Part shown: positions 9,103 through 17,951 of the stretch, piece after piece | Numbering within the stretch: position 1 is the stretch's first letter | Layout: every line of letters starts with the position of its first letter | Assembly: GCF_900236475.1 (NCBI RefSeq) | Contig: NZ_LT963352.1 | Location: 3,782,001-3,846,000, forward strand | Reading direction: 5' to 3' | From: Streptomyces chartreusis NRRL 3882 | GTDB taxonomy: Bacteria; Actinomycetota; Actinomycetes; Streptomycetales; Streptomycetaceae | Length of the DNA stretch: 64,000 nt | Translations under genes and position numbers: made by a program | The notes under the pieces: model-generated | Databases searched by the model: none | Told to the model about the DNA's origin: nothing | The model's input: the letters and a program-made list of their open reading frames with translations, nothing else

Positions 9103-11208
9103 TCAACGCATAGGCACGCTCCCGCTCCTATACGGAACCGGCCCGCCGATCTGTTCAGCGGCCGTCCCGGAGCGCTTCATCCGCTGCCACCTCAGCCGGC
9201 TGCCGAGCAGCAGCGCGACGAGCGACTGGATGACGACGAGATACATCAACTGCCGGTAGACGACGATCTGGAACGGCATCGACCACAGGGCCCGGACCGG
9301 CTCGCCGTCGAGTCTCAGCGCGTAGCCGGAGCAGACGATCTGCACGCCGAGGAACGCGAACCACACCCCGGCCGACTCCCACGGGTCGCGGAACAGCACG
9401 CCGTACAGGGCGTAGACGTCGATGACGGGCGCGAGCAGCGGCAGGGCGACCTGGAACAGCGCGAGATACGTCAGCCCGCGCCGCCCGAACCGCCCGGCGG
9501 GACCCGTGCCGAGGAGAGCCCCGCGATGCTTCCACATCGCCTGCAACGTGCCGTAGCACCACCGGTACCGCTGCCGCCACAACTGCCGCAGCGTGGTGGG
9601 CACTTCGGTCCAGGCGACGGCGGACTCCTCGTACAGCACCCGCCAGCCGGCCCGCCACAGGGCCATCGTCAGGTCGGTGTCCTCGGCGAGGGTGTCCTCG
9701 CTGACCCCGCCGACGCCGATCACCGCGTCCCGGCGGAAGGCCCCGATGGCGCCCGGCACGGTCGGCATGCACTCCAGCACCTCGAACATGCGCCGGTCGA
9801 GGTTGAACCCGAAGACGTACTCCAGATGCTGCCAACGGGCCAGCAGACTGCGCCGGTTGCCGACCTTGGTGTTGCCGCTGACGGCCCCCACGGCGGGATG
9901 CGCGAGCGGCTGGACGATCCGCTCGATGGCGTCGGGCTCGAAGACGGTGTCGGCGTCGACCATCACGACGATGTCGTACCGCGCGTGCGCGAGCCCCGTG
10001 TTGAGGGCGGCGGCTTTGCCGGAGTTGGGCTGCCGTACGACCTCCACCCGCGAATCCCCCATGTTCTCGGCGATGTCGGCGGTCCGGTCGCTCGACCCGT
10101 CGTCGACCACGATGACCTGCAGCTCCCGATGAGTGGAGTCGAGCAGCGACCGCAGGGTCGACCCGATCCCGGCCTCCTCGTTGTACGCCGGGACGAGCAC
10201 GGTCACCGGCCCGGACACCTCACGCATCCAGGGCGCCCCGGTCCGGAACCGCTCCAGCCGGCGCACATGGGCCCGGGCGAACAGGGCGAGCAGCAACAGC
10301 CGCAGCACGCCGAGCCCGCCGGCGACACCGAGGATCCAGATCATGGCGGTGGAGAAGGCCTGCCCGAGACGCGTGACCTGGATCAGCCCCGTCCCCAGCC
10401 ACCTCTCGACGACGGACGGGGACGCGTACGGAACGAGCCCGAGTCCTTGGGACACGGTGGTGAACCGGTCGATAGTCCGGTCCCTCAGCAGCCTGCGCGC
10501 TTCCAGATAGGCGCTTTCCGTCTGGCTGAGCTGCCGCACGATCCCCTGCGCCGGCTTGCGCGACCCCTTGTCGGCGGCGACGAGCACGTACCCGTACCCG
10601 GCGGCCCGCCGCGCCGCCTGCCACTCACGACCGCACAGGGTGTCGGGGGTGGTGGTCCGCGGCATCCGCAGCAGATTGGTGCGCAGTCCCGTGGCTCCGG
10701 CGAGTGCGCTCTGGGTCAGTTCGAGCTCGGACCGGAAGCGGGGCGCGGACGACTCGCCGAGCACGGCCCCGGTGTAGGTGTTGGACCCGATCTCGTGCCC
10801 TTCGGCACGGATGCGTCGGACGAGTTCCGGGTGCCGGGCTGCCTGTGCGCCATGCAGGAAGAAGGTGGCGCGCGCGTTGTTCCTGCGGAGCAGCTCCAGC
10901 AGCCGCGGGGTCCACACGGGGTCGGGCCCGCCGTCGAAGGTGAGGGCGACGGTCCGGGCGGGCATCCCCCCGGACCGGATCCCGTCCCGGTTGATCCCGA
11001 TCACGGGCCCGCCCTTGGCGACGGCGTCCGGCACGGGCGAGGCACAGGGCGACCGCGACTTCGCGGCGTCGACCTCGTGCTGGGTCCAGCCCTCGAAGAG
11101 CAGGAGGGCGAAGACGAGGGGGAGGGTGAGGGCGAGTAACAGCCAGTGGGCGCGGGGGTCGCGGGACTGTTTGTGGCGGGCCCGGGCCTTGGATTTGGCG
11201 GGGGTCAG
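9103..11208 (-). CDS. Processive family-2 glycosyltransferase fused to degenerate NodB deacetylase domain
   Basis: The frame is open from about 11213. From GTG 11034 the product has 643 residues, but that start omits an obvious N-terminal membrane helix encoded upstream. The only candidate start before the in-frame stop is CTG at 11206-11208, with GGAGG upstream, giving about 701 residues. Order: basic N-terminus, membrane helix (about 23-41), NodB-like domain (about 80-215), membrane helix (about 260-290), GT2 domain (about 310-545), then several membrane helices. The GT2 domain keeps DDGSSD, DADT, EDTDLT and QRYRW, so it should be an active processive transferase. The NodB motifs are lost: TFDGGPD instead of TFDDGPD, and SNTYTG where H-x3-H belongs. 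The gene precedes the LCP ligase with a 4-base overlap if that gene starts at TTG 9106. Confidence 0.85.
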   Translation of the reverse strand: MTPAKSKARARHKQSRDPRAHWLLLALTLPLVFALLLFEGWTQHEVDAAKSRSPCASPVPDAVAKGGPVIGINRDGIRSGGMPARTVALTFDGGPDPVWTPRLLELLRRNNARATFFLHGAQAARHPELVRRIRAEGHEIGSNTYTGAVLGESSAPRFRSELELTQSALAGATGLRTNLLRMPRTTTPDTLCGREWQAARRAAGYGYVLVAADKGSRKPAQGIVRQLSQTESAYLEARRLLRDRTIDRFTTVSQGLGLVPYASPSVVERWLGTGLIQVTRLGQAFSTAMIWILGVAGGLGVLRLLLLALFARAHVRRLERFRTGAPWMREVSGPVTVLVPAYNEEAGIGSTLRSLLDSTHRELQVIVVDDGSSDRTADIAENMGDSRVEVVRQPNSGKAAALNTGLAHARYDIVVMVDADTVFEPDAIERIVQPLAHPAVGAVSGNTKVGNRRSLLARWQHLEYVFGFNLDRRMFEVLECMPTVPGAIGAFRRDAVIGVGGVSEDTLAEDTDLTMALWRAGWRVLYEESAVAWTEVPTTLRQLWRQRYRWCYGTLQAMWKHRGALLGTGPAGRFGRRGLTYLALFQVALPLLAPVIDVYALYGVLFRDPWESAGVWFAFLGVQIVCSGYALRLDGEPVRALWSMPFQIVVYRQLMYLVVIQSLVALLLGSRLRWQRMKRSGTAAEQIGGPVPYRSGSVPMR

Positions 11209-11924
11209 GGTCCGTCACCGCCTCCGAACTCTTCCTCACGGCCTCCTCGGGGGAGGGTGTCTCTTCTCGACTTGCTGTACTTGGTGGGGCTGGGGGTACA
11301 CATGGGGCGCGAGTGTAGTTTTGGGCTGCCGGTTGCATGGCCATAACAGCAACTCTCACAGGGACGCGGCGGCGCTCAGCTTCCGGCTGTCAGCGCACCG
11401 GGGTGCCCTGGAGCAGGCTCATCCTTCCTGCGGTTAACGGACCTGCCGATCCTGTCCCATACAGGTCCACGTATCCGCCCTGCGCGTGCCCGGGTTGCAG
11501 GGCGACGCGATAGCAAAACGCGCGACAACGCCAACCGCCCCAAACGCAGCACGATCAGGACACGGTCCGCTCAAGCACACCCGCCTTACGCCCTAAATGT
11601 CCGTCAGGGACTTCGGCTGCTACAGGATCGCTGGTCAAGTTCCCCACGGGCGAGGGCCTATGGCAGGCATCCAAGGTGTTCTTCGAGACCGGAGGCTGTG
11701 AAGTACCGGTGCGCAGGTCACGCCATCCCCCTGCGCGCCTCGCCCTGGTAGAACTCGCTCTTATCGAACTCAAGGGGGTTCACCGCCCAATACCGCAGAG
11801 AAGATCGCCGCAGCAACCATCCGCAGCGCCCGACTGAGGGGCGGCGGATCCAACAGCGGGTCTGAGCAGAGCAAGGACACAACGTCACACCGACAGGGCC
11901 CATTAGCCCCAATTGACCCGGTTT
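11209..11924. other. Long intergenic region with a gene remnant
   Basis: No intact gene is supported. The left part must hold the promoter of the leftward glycosyltransferase/LCP operon. The only coding trace is a vestigial C-terminal tail at 11427-11513, described separately. Base composition falls compared with the genes to the left, marking the start of the accessory island. Confidence 0.5.
11427..11513 (+). pseudogene. Remnant of a T7SS-effector-like C-terminal tail
   Basis: In this frame the sequence reads DPVPYRSTYPPCACPGCR and ends at TAG 11511. The same tail, DPAPFMSTYPPCACPR, ends at 14413 behind the truncated effector. Both lie 240-500 bases upstream of a copy of the lipoprotein gene. 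No start codon or preceding domain is left here, so it reads as the 3' end of a lost gene that belonged to the duplicated cassette. Confidence 0.45.
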
Positions 11925-12011
11925 TCAACGAGGTTCGCTCTGGCGAAAACAGCAACTTCCCCGATAGCTTCAGTGCACTCGACTGATCTCATGTGCCACG
12001 GGGAGTCCACT

Positions 12012-12662
12012 GTGAAGCGCCGCCCATTGCCCCTTGCTGTCGCGCTCGCCGCGTCCACAGCCCTACTGCTCACCGCATGTGGCAGCAGTGACGCCGGCTC
12101 GAAGGACAACGACAAGATCGCGGGCTCCGACACCGGATCCCAGGAGGCGACTTCAAGCCCAAGCGCTTCGGACTCCGCCGAGCGACCTGACATCAAGCTG
12201 ACTGGCGGTGCGGAAGACGTCTTCGAGAGCTGGAAGACGGGCAACGCCACGGAGGACGCGGTGCTGGCGGACGCCGCGCGAGCACAGACCGCCATCAACG
12301 ACGCCGTCCTCAAGGGCAAGACGGACACCCCCGGCCTCACCTTCTACTACCAAGGCGAGGCCCTCACGACGTCCGTGAAGTGGGTCCAGAAGTGGGTGGA
12401 CGCCGGACTGACGTACACGGGCACCACTCGGTACTACAACCCCAAGATCAAATTGTTCAACGACACGTCAGCAGGAGTTTCCTTCTGCGCCGATGAGACC
12501 AAGGCGCACAACAAGGACCGAAAGTCAGGAAAGGTCGACAGCTCCCCGGCCTCGGACGATTCCTACGTGCTGTACAACACTCGCTTGGAGAAGAACAAGC
12601 AGGGTGTGTGGCAGACGACCAGCGGCACGTCCGTGCGCGGGAGCAAGGGATGCATTCAGTGA
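12012..12662 (+). CDS. Lipoprotein of unknown function (cassette copy 1)
   Basis: 216 residues from the GTG at 12012, chosen because CACGGGGAG lies just upstream and the protein then opens with a proper lipoprotein signal: VKRRPLPL, a hydrophobic stretch, and lipobox LTAC with Cys near residue 21. A Ser/Thr/Asp-rich linker follows, then a compact domain with a FESW helix, paired Tyr residues and two Cys that may form a disulfide. I recognise no catalytic motif. The fold pattern (helical start, aromatic beta strands) suggests an extracellular binding protein. The next gene overlaps by 4 bases. A paralog sits at 14651. Confidence 0.75.
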   Translation: MKRRPLPLAVALAASTALLLTACGSSDAGSKDNDKIAGSDTGSQEATSSPSASDSAERPDIKLTGGAEDVFESWKTGNATEDAVLADAARAQTAINDAVLKGKTDTPGLTFYYQGEALTTSVKWVQKWVDAGLTYTGTTRYYNPKIKLFNDTSAGVSFCADETKAHNKDRKSGKVDSSPASDDSYVLYNTRLEKNKQGVWQTTSGTSVRGSKGCIQ

Positions 12663-13693
12663 CCAAGGTCGGTCCCGCTGCGGCAGTGGGTACGCTCGTG
12701 ATCGCCTGCACACTTCTGACGCCCAGTGCAGCCTTCGCCAAGGATCCCGGCGGGTCTCAGTTCGACGTCTCGGGGAGTAACGAGACGGACGGTGGTCAGA
12801 CTCTCGAGTCGCGCATCGTCTTCCGTGGATCTACCGGTGGCACTGGAGCCAAGGAAACCGGGCAGTTCACGCCCGTCGGCGACTGGACTCCACCGGCCTG
12901 CTGGTACGAGCCGAAGTGGACTCCCGCCGAATTCTCCAAAGAATTCCAGAAGCAATGGGACATCCCGCACGCCAGTGGTGTGGGAGAGGCCTATGCCTCG
13001 TCCAAGGACTACTACATCAACGGGGAACCGTACAAGGACTTCAATAAGTCCGAAACAGGAAAGGGCATGTGGTGGGACGCGGTTCGGGACAAGAGCCGAG
13101 AGGAATCGGGAGACCCGGCTGCCTTTGCTTGCGACACGAAGACGTTCTGGATCGAGAACGGCGAGACTCCAACGGTGGAGAACGCCGTGACCCCGAAAAT
13201 TCTTGCCGACCTCGCCTATAGCCGAATCAAAGTACCCGACACCGAGGTGACCCTCGACCCGGCGAACACCACCAAGGTCAACCTTCCCACTTGGGCCTGG
13301 CTCGACCGGGCCAAGTTCAAGGACGTCTCAGTCACCGCCTCACTCGACGTCGGCGGTGTGAACCTCCAGGCCACAACCACCGCCAAACCCATCTCGCTCA
13401 AGCTGGAGCCGGGGACGCCGGATGCCGAGGCCTACCCTTCCTCAGGCGAGTGCACCTTCAACGACGACGGTTCGATCGGTGAACCATACGCAAAGGGAAA
13501 AGCTGACCAGACCCCGCCTTGCGGAATCAGGTACCTGCGCTCTTCCGACGGCGGCGCGTTCAAACTGCGAGCGACCATCACGTGGGAAGTGTCCTGGACC
13601 GGGACAGGCGGCGCTGGCGGGGACCTCCCCAACGGGACCTTCGGAACCGAGCAGAACGTAACCGTCCAGGAGATCCAAGCCGTCAACCGCTGA
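12659..13693 (+). CDS. Secreted protein of unknown function (cassette copy 1)
   Basis: About 344 residues from the GTG at 12659, which overlaps the lipoprotein stop as GTGA with AAGGGA upstream; an ATG at 12650 is possible. A cleavable signal peptide ends near AFA (about 28). The mature protein has WTPPACWYEP, a Lys/Asp-rich helical middle, NLPTWAWLD, PPCGIRYLRSS and a C-terminal beta segment ATITWEVSWTG. Four conserved Cys could form disulfides. No enzyme motif is visible. Coupled translation with the lipoprotein suggests a surface complex. A decayed paralog follows at 15292. Confidence 0.75.
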   Translation: MTKVGPAAAVGTLVIACTLLTPSAAFAKDPGGSQFDVSGSNETDGGQTLESRIVFRGSTGGTGAKETGQFTPVGDWTPPACWYEPKWTPAEFSKEFQKQWDIPHASGVGEAYASSKDYYINGEPYKDFNKSETGKGMWWDAVRDKSREESGDPAAFACDTKTFWIENGETPTVENAVTPKILADLAYSRIKVPDTEVTLDPANTTKVNLPTWAWLDRAKFKDVSVTASLDVGGVNLQATTTAKPISLKLEPGTPDAEAYPSSGECTFNDDGSIGEPYAKGKADQTPPCGIRYLRSSDGGAFKLRATITWEVSWTGTGGAGGDLPNGTFGTEQNVTVQEIQAVNR

Positions 13694-13739
13694 GAGTCAA
13701 GCTCCAGCAGAACCACACCAGCCGGCCGGAGAACCAAGC

Positions 13740-14040
13740 ATGGCGAACGACTCAGATCTCAGGGTGAACGTCGACCTTCTTATGGAGTCGGAGTCCCGGC
13801 TCCGAAAAATCAAGAAGGAGTTCAAGAACCTGGGCAACCATCGGGACGACATGCGCAAGCACTGGGGCAGCGGTCACAGGCGCCATGGACGAATTCGTGG
13901 ACAACTGGGGCGACTACCGTGAAAGCCTGCTCACCCACATCGCCACCGTGGGAAAGCTGATCAAGGCCACCATCGACGGGTTCACAGGCTTGGACGCCGA
14001 GCTTGCCAAGGAACTGCGCAAGAAGGAAAAGAAGAAGTGA
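13740..14040 (+). pseudogene. Frameshifted WXG-like helical protein
   Basis: It starts at ATG 13740 and reads about 45 codons of a helical protein up to HWGS. An extra base near 13873-13876 then shifts the frame. The other frame continues without interruption as VTGAMDEFVDNWGDYRESLL and ends at TGA 14040. Joined, the product would be about 99 residues, similar in size and pattern to the gene at 1522. The next gene begins inside its stop (GTGA), as expected for the cassette. A sequencing error is possible, but the neighbouring decay favours a real lesion. Confidence 0.65.
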
Positions 14041-14413
14041 CGACGGCTCCCAAAGCCCGGCCCCGCGACTGGCATCCCCTCGCGGAGTCCGACCCTGTCC
14101 CAGGAGATCTGGAAGAGATGCGCTCCGAGGTCAAGCGGATGAAGGGTGTCGCGAGTTCTCTGCGTGAGCAGGCCCGTCTCCTTCGCGGCATCGGCAACGA
14201 CGACGAGCTGGAGGGCAAGTGCGCCGTCTCCCTGCGAGACGAATCCGAGGGCCTGGAGAAGAAGCTCCGCGAGGTGGCTGAACGCTACGAGAACGTACAC
14301 GGCTATCTGACCAGCTGGGCCGGCGAGCTGGAAGGCTTCCAGATCCAGCCGACGGACGCAACGACCCGGCCCCCTTCATGTCGACGTATCCTCCCTGCGC
14401 TTGCCCGAGGTGA
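14037..14413 (+). pseudogene. Truncated T7SS-effector-like gene
   Basis: GTG start overlapping the previous gene. About 100 codons match the architecture of the N-domain at 1838: a W-H-P...P-G-D-L opening, long helices, and a SWAGELEGFQ end. Near 14345 the homology stops and another frame takes over, encoding DGRNDPAPFMSTYPPCACPR and a TGA at 14411-14413. The original frame stays open to 14552 but its tail is low-complexity and looks like read-through. This is best explained as an internal deletion that joined the N-domain to the extreme C-terminal tail out of frame. Confidence 0.55.
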
Positions 14414-14650
14414 AGGACACCCAACTAGCGAATCGAGGCACCTCAGCACTACGGCCCCGGAAGCCGCACACTGCGGGCTCCGGGGCTACCCCCGTTCGAG
14501 CACGATCAGGACACAACCAGCCCCCCCCCCGGCGAGCCCCATACAACCCTAATCCCCCTGCTTTCGCGGAAGTTCGCTCCGGTGAAAACCGGGAAGCTCA
14601 CCGATACCGTCGGTGCTCTTGACTGAACTTCTGTCTCACGGGGAGTCACT

Positions 14651-15304
14651 GTGAAGCGCCGCCCATTGCCCGTTGCTGCCGCACTGGTGGTGACGGCAGC
14701 ACTGCTGTTGACGGCCTGCGGTAGCGGGGACGACAAGTCCAGCGACAACAACAAGATCGCCGGGGCCGACTCTGCAGAGTCCACATCGCCAACTCCGCCT
14801 AGGGCATCCGATGACGACGCGAAGCGTCCGAGAATGAATCTCCCCAATGACGTCAAGGAGACGTTCGAGGGCTGGACCACCGGAGAGGCCGCCAAGGACG
14901 AAATCCTGGCGGACGCAGGACTAGCGCAATCAGCGGTGACCTATGCAGTCACGCAGGGCGATCCGGAGTCCCCCGCCCTGAGCTTCTATCAGGCGGACAG
15001 CGCCCTCGCAGGTAGCCGGGACTGGGTCAAGGGAATCGTGGACTCCGGGTTCACCTACCACGGGGCGGTCCGTTACTACGCACCCGACATCAGCGTGTTC
15101 GACAAGAAGTCCGCAGGCGTCTCGTACTGCGCAGATGAAAGTAAGGCGTTCAACAAGAATCGCAAGACCAACAAGATCGACAAGACACCCGCATCCGACG
15201 ACTCCTTCGTGCTGTACAGCACACGTCTGGAGAAGAACAGCAGTGGCGTGTGGCAGACGACGAAGCTTGAGTCGGAACGGGGAAACAAGACGTGCCTGCG
15301 ATAA
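14651..15304 (+). CDS. Lipoprotein of unknown function (cassette copy 2)
   Basis: 217 residues with a GTG start behind CACGGGGAG, as in copy 1. Lipoprotein signal with lipobox LTAC (Cys about residue 21), Ser/Asp-rich linker, and the same C-terminal domain: SAGVSYCADESKAFNKN, then TPASDDSFVLYSTRLEKN. The two lipoproteins are clearly paralogous, differing most in the linker and middle. It is intact although its partner gene is broken, so it may still be made, or may be a recent casualty in progress. Overlaps the partner by 13 bases. Confidence 0.7.
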   Translation: MKRRPLPVAAALVVTAALLLTACGSGDDKSSDNNKIAGADSAESTSPTPPRASDDDAKRPRMNLPNDVKETFEGWTTGEAAKDEILADAGLAQSAVTYAVTQGDPESPALSFYQADSALAGSRDWVKGIVDSGFTYHGAVRYYAPDISVFDKKSAGVSYCADESKAFNKNRKTNKIDKTPASDDSFVLYSTRLEKNSSGVWQTTKLESERGNKTCLR

Positions 15305-16328
15305 AAGGTCAGGGTCGATGGATCGTTGCCACGACGACTGCCGGCGTTCTCACACCGGCCACTGCGTTCGCATGGGGTACGCCGGGCAAGTCCAACGGCC
15401 AGAAGGCCGCCCCTAGCGGCGGTACGGACGGAACCAGCCTCGGCTCCAAAAGCACCTTCAGCGGTTCGACGGCCGACGAGTCAGGTGGCGGCACTGGCAG
15501 CCTGCAACTAGTCGGCGATTGGTCACCGCCCGCCTGTTGGTACGAACCCCGAAGTGCTGAGGAATTCGCGAAATACGTCGAGGGACAGTACAACGAGACC
15601 GTCAACACGCCAGGTCAGCACAGCTACGCCAAGACCTCGGTCGGCAAGTTCCGCGACACTTACAAGGACGGCAAGTACAAGAACTACAACCTCGACAAGA
15701 AAGACGAGGGGAATTGGTGGGTGGCCATCCGCGACGAAGACCGCTGGATGGAGCCAGAGGCCCAGGCGTGCGACCGGAAGCCCTTCTGAGCCGAAACAGG
15801 CGATGCCCCGCCCGTCGAGAACGCCGTAACCCCGCACGTTGTTGCTGAACTCACCTACAACCCGCATCGAGTTGCCGACCACCGAAGTATCTCTCGCGCC
15901 CGAGACCGCCACCAAGGTCAATCTCCCCACCTGGGCCTGGCTCGACAGGGCCAAGTTCAAGGAAGTCTCTGTCACGGCTCAGCTCAAGGCCGGAGGCCTG
16001 AACATCCAGGCCACCACCACCGCCAAGCCGGTCTCCCTCAGGCTGGAGCCCGGCACCGAGGACGCCCCAGACTTACCCGGCCTCGGGCGAGGGCACCATC
16101 AACGCCGGCTCGATCGGCGAGCCCTACGCCAAGGGCAAGTCCGACCGGACACCGCCGTGCGGGCTCAAGTACCTCCGCTCCTCCGGCGACGGTACTCTCA
16201 AGCTCCAGGCCACCATCACCTGGGAGATCGCCTGGACCGGCACCGGCGGCGCCGGCGGCGACCTTCCGAACGGCACCTTCGGTAACCAGGACGTCACCGT
16301 CCAAGAGATTCAGTCCGTCAATCGCTGA
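15292..16328 (+). pseudogene. Decayed secreted-protein gene (cassette copy 2)
   Basis: Paralog of the gene at 12659 with a signal peptide and the conserved WSPPACWYEP block. It is broken three times. TGA at 15787-15789 stands where the paralog has Trp. An extra base near 15863 shifts the frame before IELPTTEVSLAPET. A further extra base near 16073 shifts it again before the SGEGTINAGSIGEPY block. The stop at 16326-16328 matches the paralog's end. The rest of the sequence is still well conserved, so inactivation is fairly recent. Confidence 0.8.
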
Positions 16329-16881
16329 ATCAGCGCCTTGGCCCGCTACTGACAAGCCCTCACGCGAATGCGCGTGGGGGCAACCGCCACAGAGGCCGCC
16401 GAGATCTCAATGAGAGCAACGTGCACAGCCGGTCACTGAGCGGCGGCATTGACCCGGCCTCTGGAGAGCCAGAGCCTCCGAACCCGCAGCTGTGCGCGAT
16501 GACCACGCTCTGGCCGCCTCGAGCAAATCGCTCGGCCGCCTCAAGCAGCGATCGAGGGGCGTCAGCCCCACCGACACCACGCTTTGAAGGCCTGCAAGAA
16601 ATCAAGAGAGCTTAGCCACCGAATCCATGAACCTTCCCGGAGCCGATATCAGCGCACCTCGAAACGACAGGTTTACGCGTGTACACACCCTCGAACAGGA
16701 TCGCGATACTGATGTCAATAGAATCCACAGCCCCGTGAGCTCTCACCACGCTGGAGCCCGAACGAATCCGCTCACAAGCCTGGCGACTCCCCCCTCCGCC
16801 GTGAGCCCGGAACTTCCAGGCCACCGCGACACGGAACAGTAATGCAAAGATCATCGACGCGGCCTATCACCTTGGGCTGGC
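16329..16881. other. Intergenic region, nothing supported
   Basis: This lies between the decayed cassette and the leftward small secreted gene. Short open frames exist on both strands, but none has a ribosome-binding site or a recognisable domain. Composition is relatively AT-rich towards its right end. Confidence 0.5.
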
Positions 16882-17268
16882 TCAGTCCTCGGTGAACTCC
16901 TTCTGGATACAGGCCCCGCCGGGGCCGTTCCAGCACAGCTTCATCAGGTACTTGGCAGCGTACGGGACGACGTTGTAGTCGAAGGAACCGCAACCGGCGT
17001 CGCCACCATCCCCCTTCGTCTCCTTCAACTGCCACCCGGCCATGTACATGTAGAGCTTGCCCGTCACACCGTGCCCGTCGGCCCGCGTGTCGCACACGCG
17101 AAACGTGTCGGGGTCGGGATCAAGGTGGGTCATAGTGCCGATGGTGTGCCCGCCGCGCTTCAGTCGCAGCGTGGTGTCGACTGCACTGGCACTGCCCGTC
17201 GCGGCGACGACAAGGGTGACAGCGCCGGCCACCGCAAGGGCACCACGAGCGACTCGATACTTCCGCAT
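16882..17268 (-). CDS. Small secreted protein, unknown function
   Basis: 128 residues, ATG at 17268 preceded by AGGAG. A classical signal peptide (KYR start, hydrophobic core, cleavage near ASA at about 29) releases a mature protein of about 100 residues. It has four Cys in a spread pattern (VCDTRAD, AGCGSF, KLCWNG, GACIQ), so two disulfides are likely, and it is predicted beta-rich. No homologous neighbour is visible. It could be one of the small secreted ligands or inhibitors common in streptomycetes, but this is only a guess from size and Cys content. Confidence 0.7.
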   Translation of the reverse strand: MRKYRVARGALAVAGAVTLVVAATGSASAVDTTLRLKRGGHTIGTMTHLDPDPDTFRVCDTRADGHGVTGKLYMYMAGWQLKETKGDGGDAGCGSFDYNVVPYAAKYLMKLCWNGPGGACIQKEFTED

Positions 17269-17951
17269 CGCATCTCCTGATGATGTGTCCGTGATGCTGA
17301 GTAATCAACTATAGATCGTCATCAGGTATCTCCTGCACAGCGGGTGTATCCGTGCGACCGGCCCACCGAGACCGCGGGCCAGTCCGTGCGCGCACAAGGG
17401 CGAGTCGGCTCATCGGGTGCGAAGTGCGGCCACGGAGAAGAAGGCGGTATGCCGAGGCAGAACTCGCAGGAACGTCCCGGGGACACCCGCGTGGGCCGAC
17501 GTCCCAACGTTCGTCGTTTCGCACGTGGAACGCCGCATGACCGCCAAACGCACGAGCACCGTGCATGGAGCCCGCCGTACGGGTGCCTAGGGGTTTCGAA
17601 GACCTGCGGTTCCTGGCTCCGTGCACGTACCTCGGGTCCGTCGGAACGCAGCCGCCCGGCTACCCTCACGCCCTGAGCACACCCTGTACGAGGGCCCGCG
17701 CTGCGCCTACTGTGCTACCTCGAACCGGCCGCGGATTTCGGCGGACAACTGCGGCACGTCAGGGGCCAGGTCGTCGGGACACTCAACCGCGTACCGCCAA
17801 AGCGGGGTCAGTTGAAACACACGTAACGCAGTGGGTGAGCGGCGACGTCGAGAAGATCGCCGGGCGTGTGGCCGGAAAAGTCATCGGGAGGCGTTCTTCA
17901 CAGCCATGGGTGACTTGGGTCCGGCCCAGGATGATTCCGGGCAGGGCCCGC
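17269..17951. other. Intergenic region, nothing supported
   Basis: No convincing gene. A frame at 17565-17999 is open on the + strand but is Arg/Pro-rich, overlaps the end of the EspG-like gene and has no ribosome-binding site. This may be a degraded insertion scar. Confidence 0.45.

Larger units (their letters stand above)
11931..13693 (+). repeat. Tandem duplicated cassette, copy 1 (intact)
   Basis: This segment, comprising a conserved promoter region, the lipoprotein gene and the secreted-protein gene, is repeated in the same order and orientation at 14569-16328. The match begins about 80 bases upstream of the lipoprotein start (GTTCGCTC.GG.GAAAAC) and runs to the stop of the second gene. 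The copies have diverged widely at both DNA and protein level. Copy 1 keeps both reading frames. Confidence 0.75.
14569..16328 (+). repeat. Tandem duplicated cassette, copy 2 (decaying)
   Basis: Second copy of the promoter, lipoprotein and secreted-protein cassette found at 11931-13693. Upstream elements are conserved (GTTCGCTCCGGTGAAAAC, CACGGGGAGTCACTGTGAAG). The lipoprotein frame is intact; the second gene carries one nonsense codon and two frameshifts. Confidence 0.75.

Noticed and set aside
9103..11139. Long + strand frame antisense to the glycosyltransferase
   Set aside because: Pro/Arg/Gly-rich low-complexity translation; the minus strand has all GT2 motifs.
16360..16605. 81-codon minus-strand frame
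   Set aside because: No recognisable domain or ribosome-binding site; one hydrophobic stretch is not enough support.
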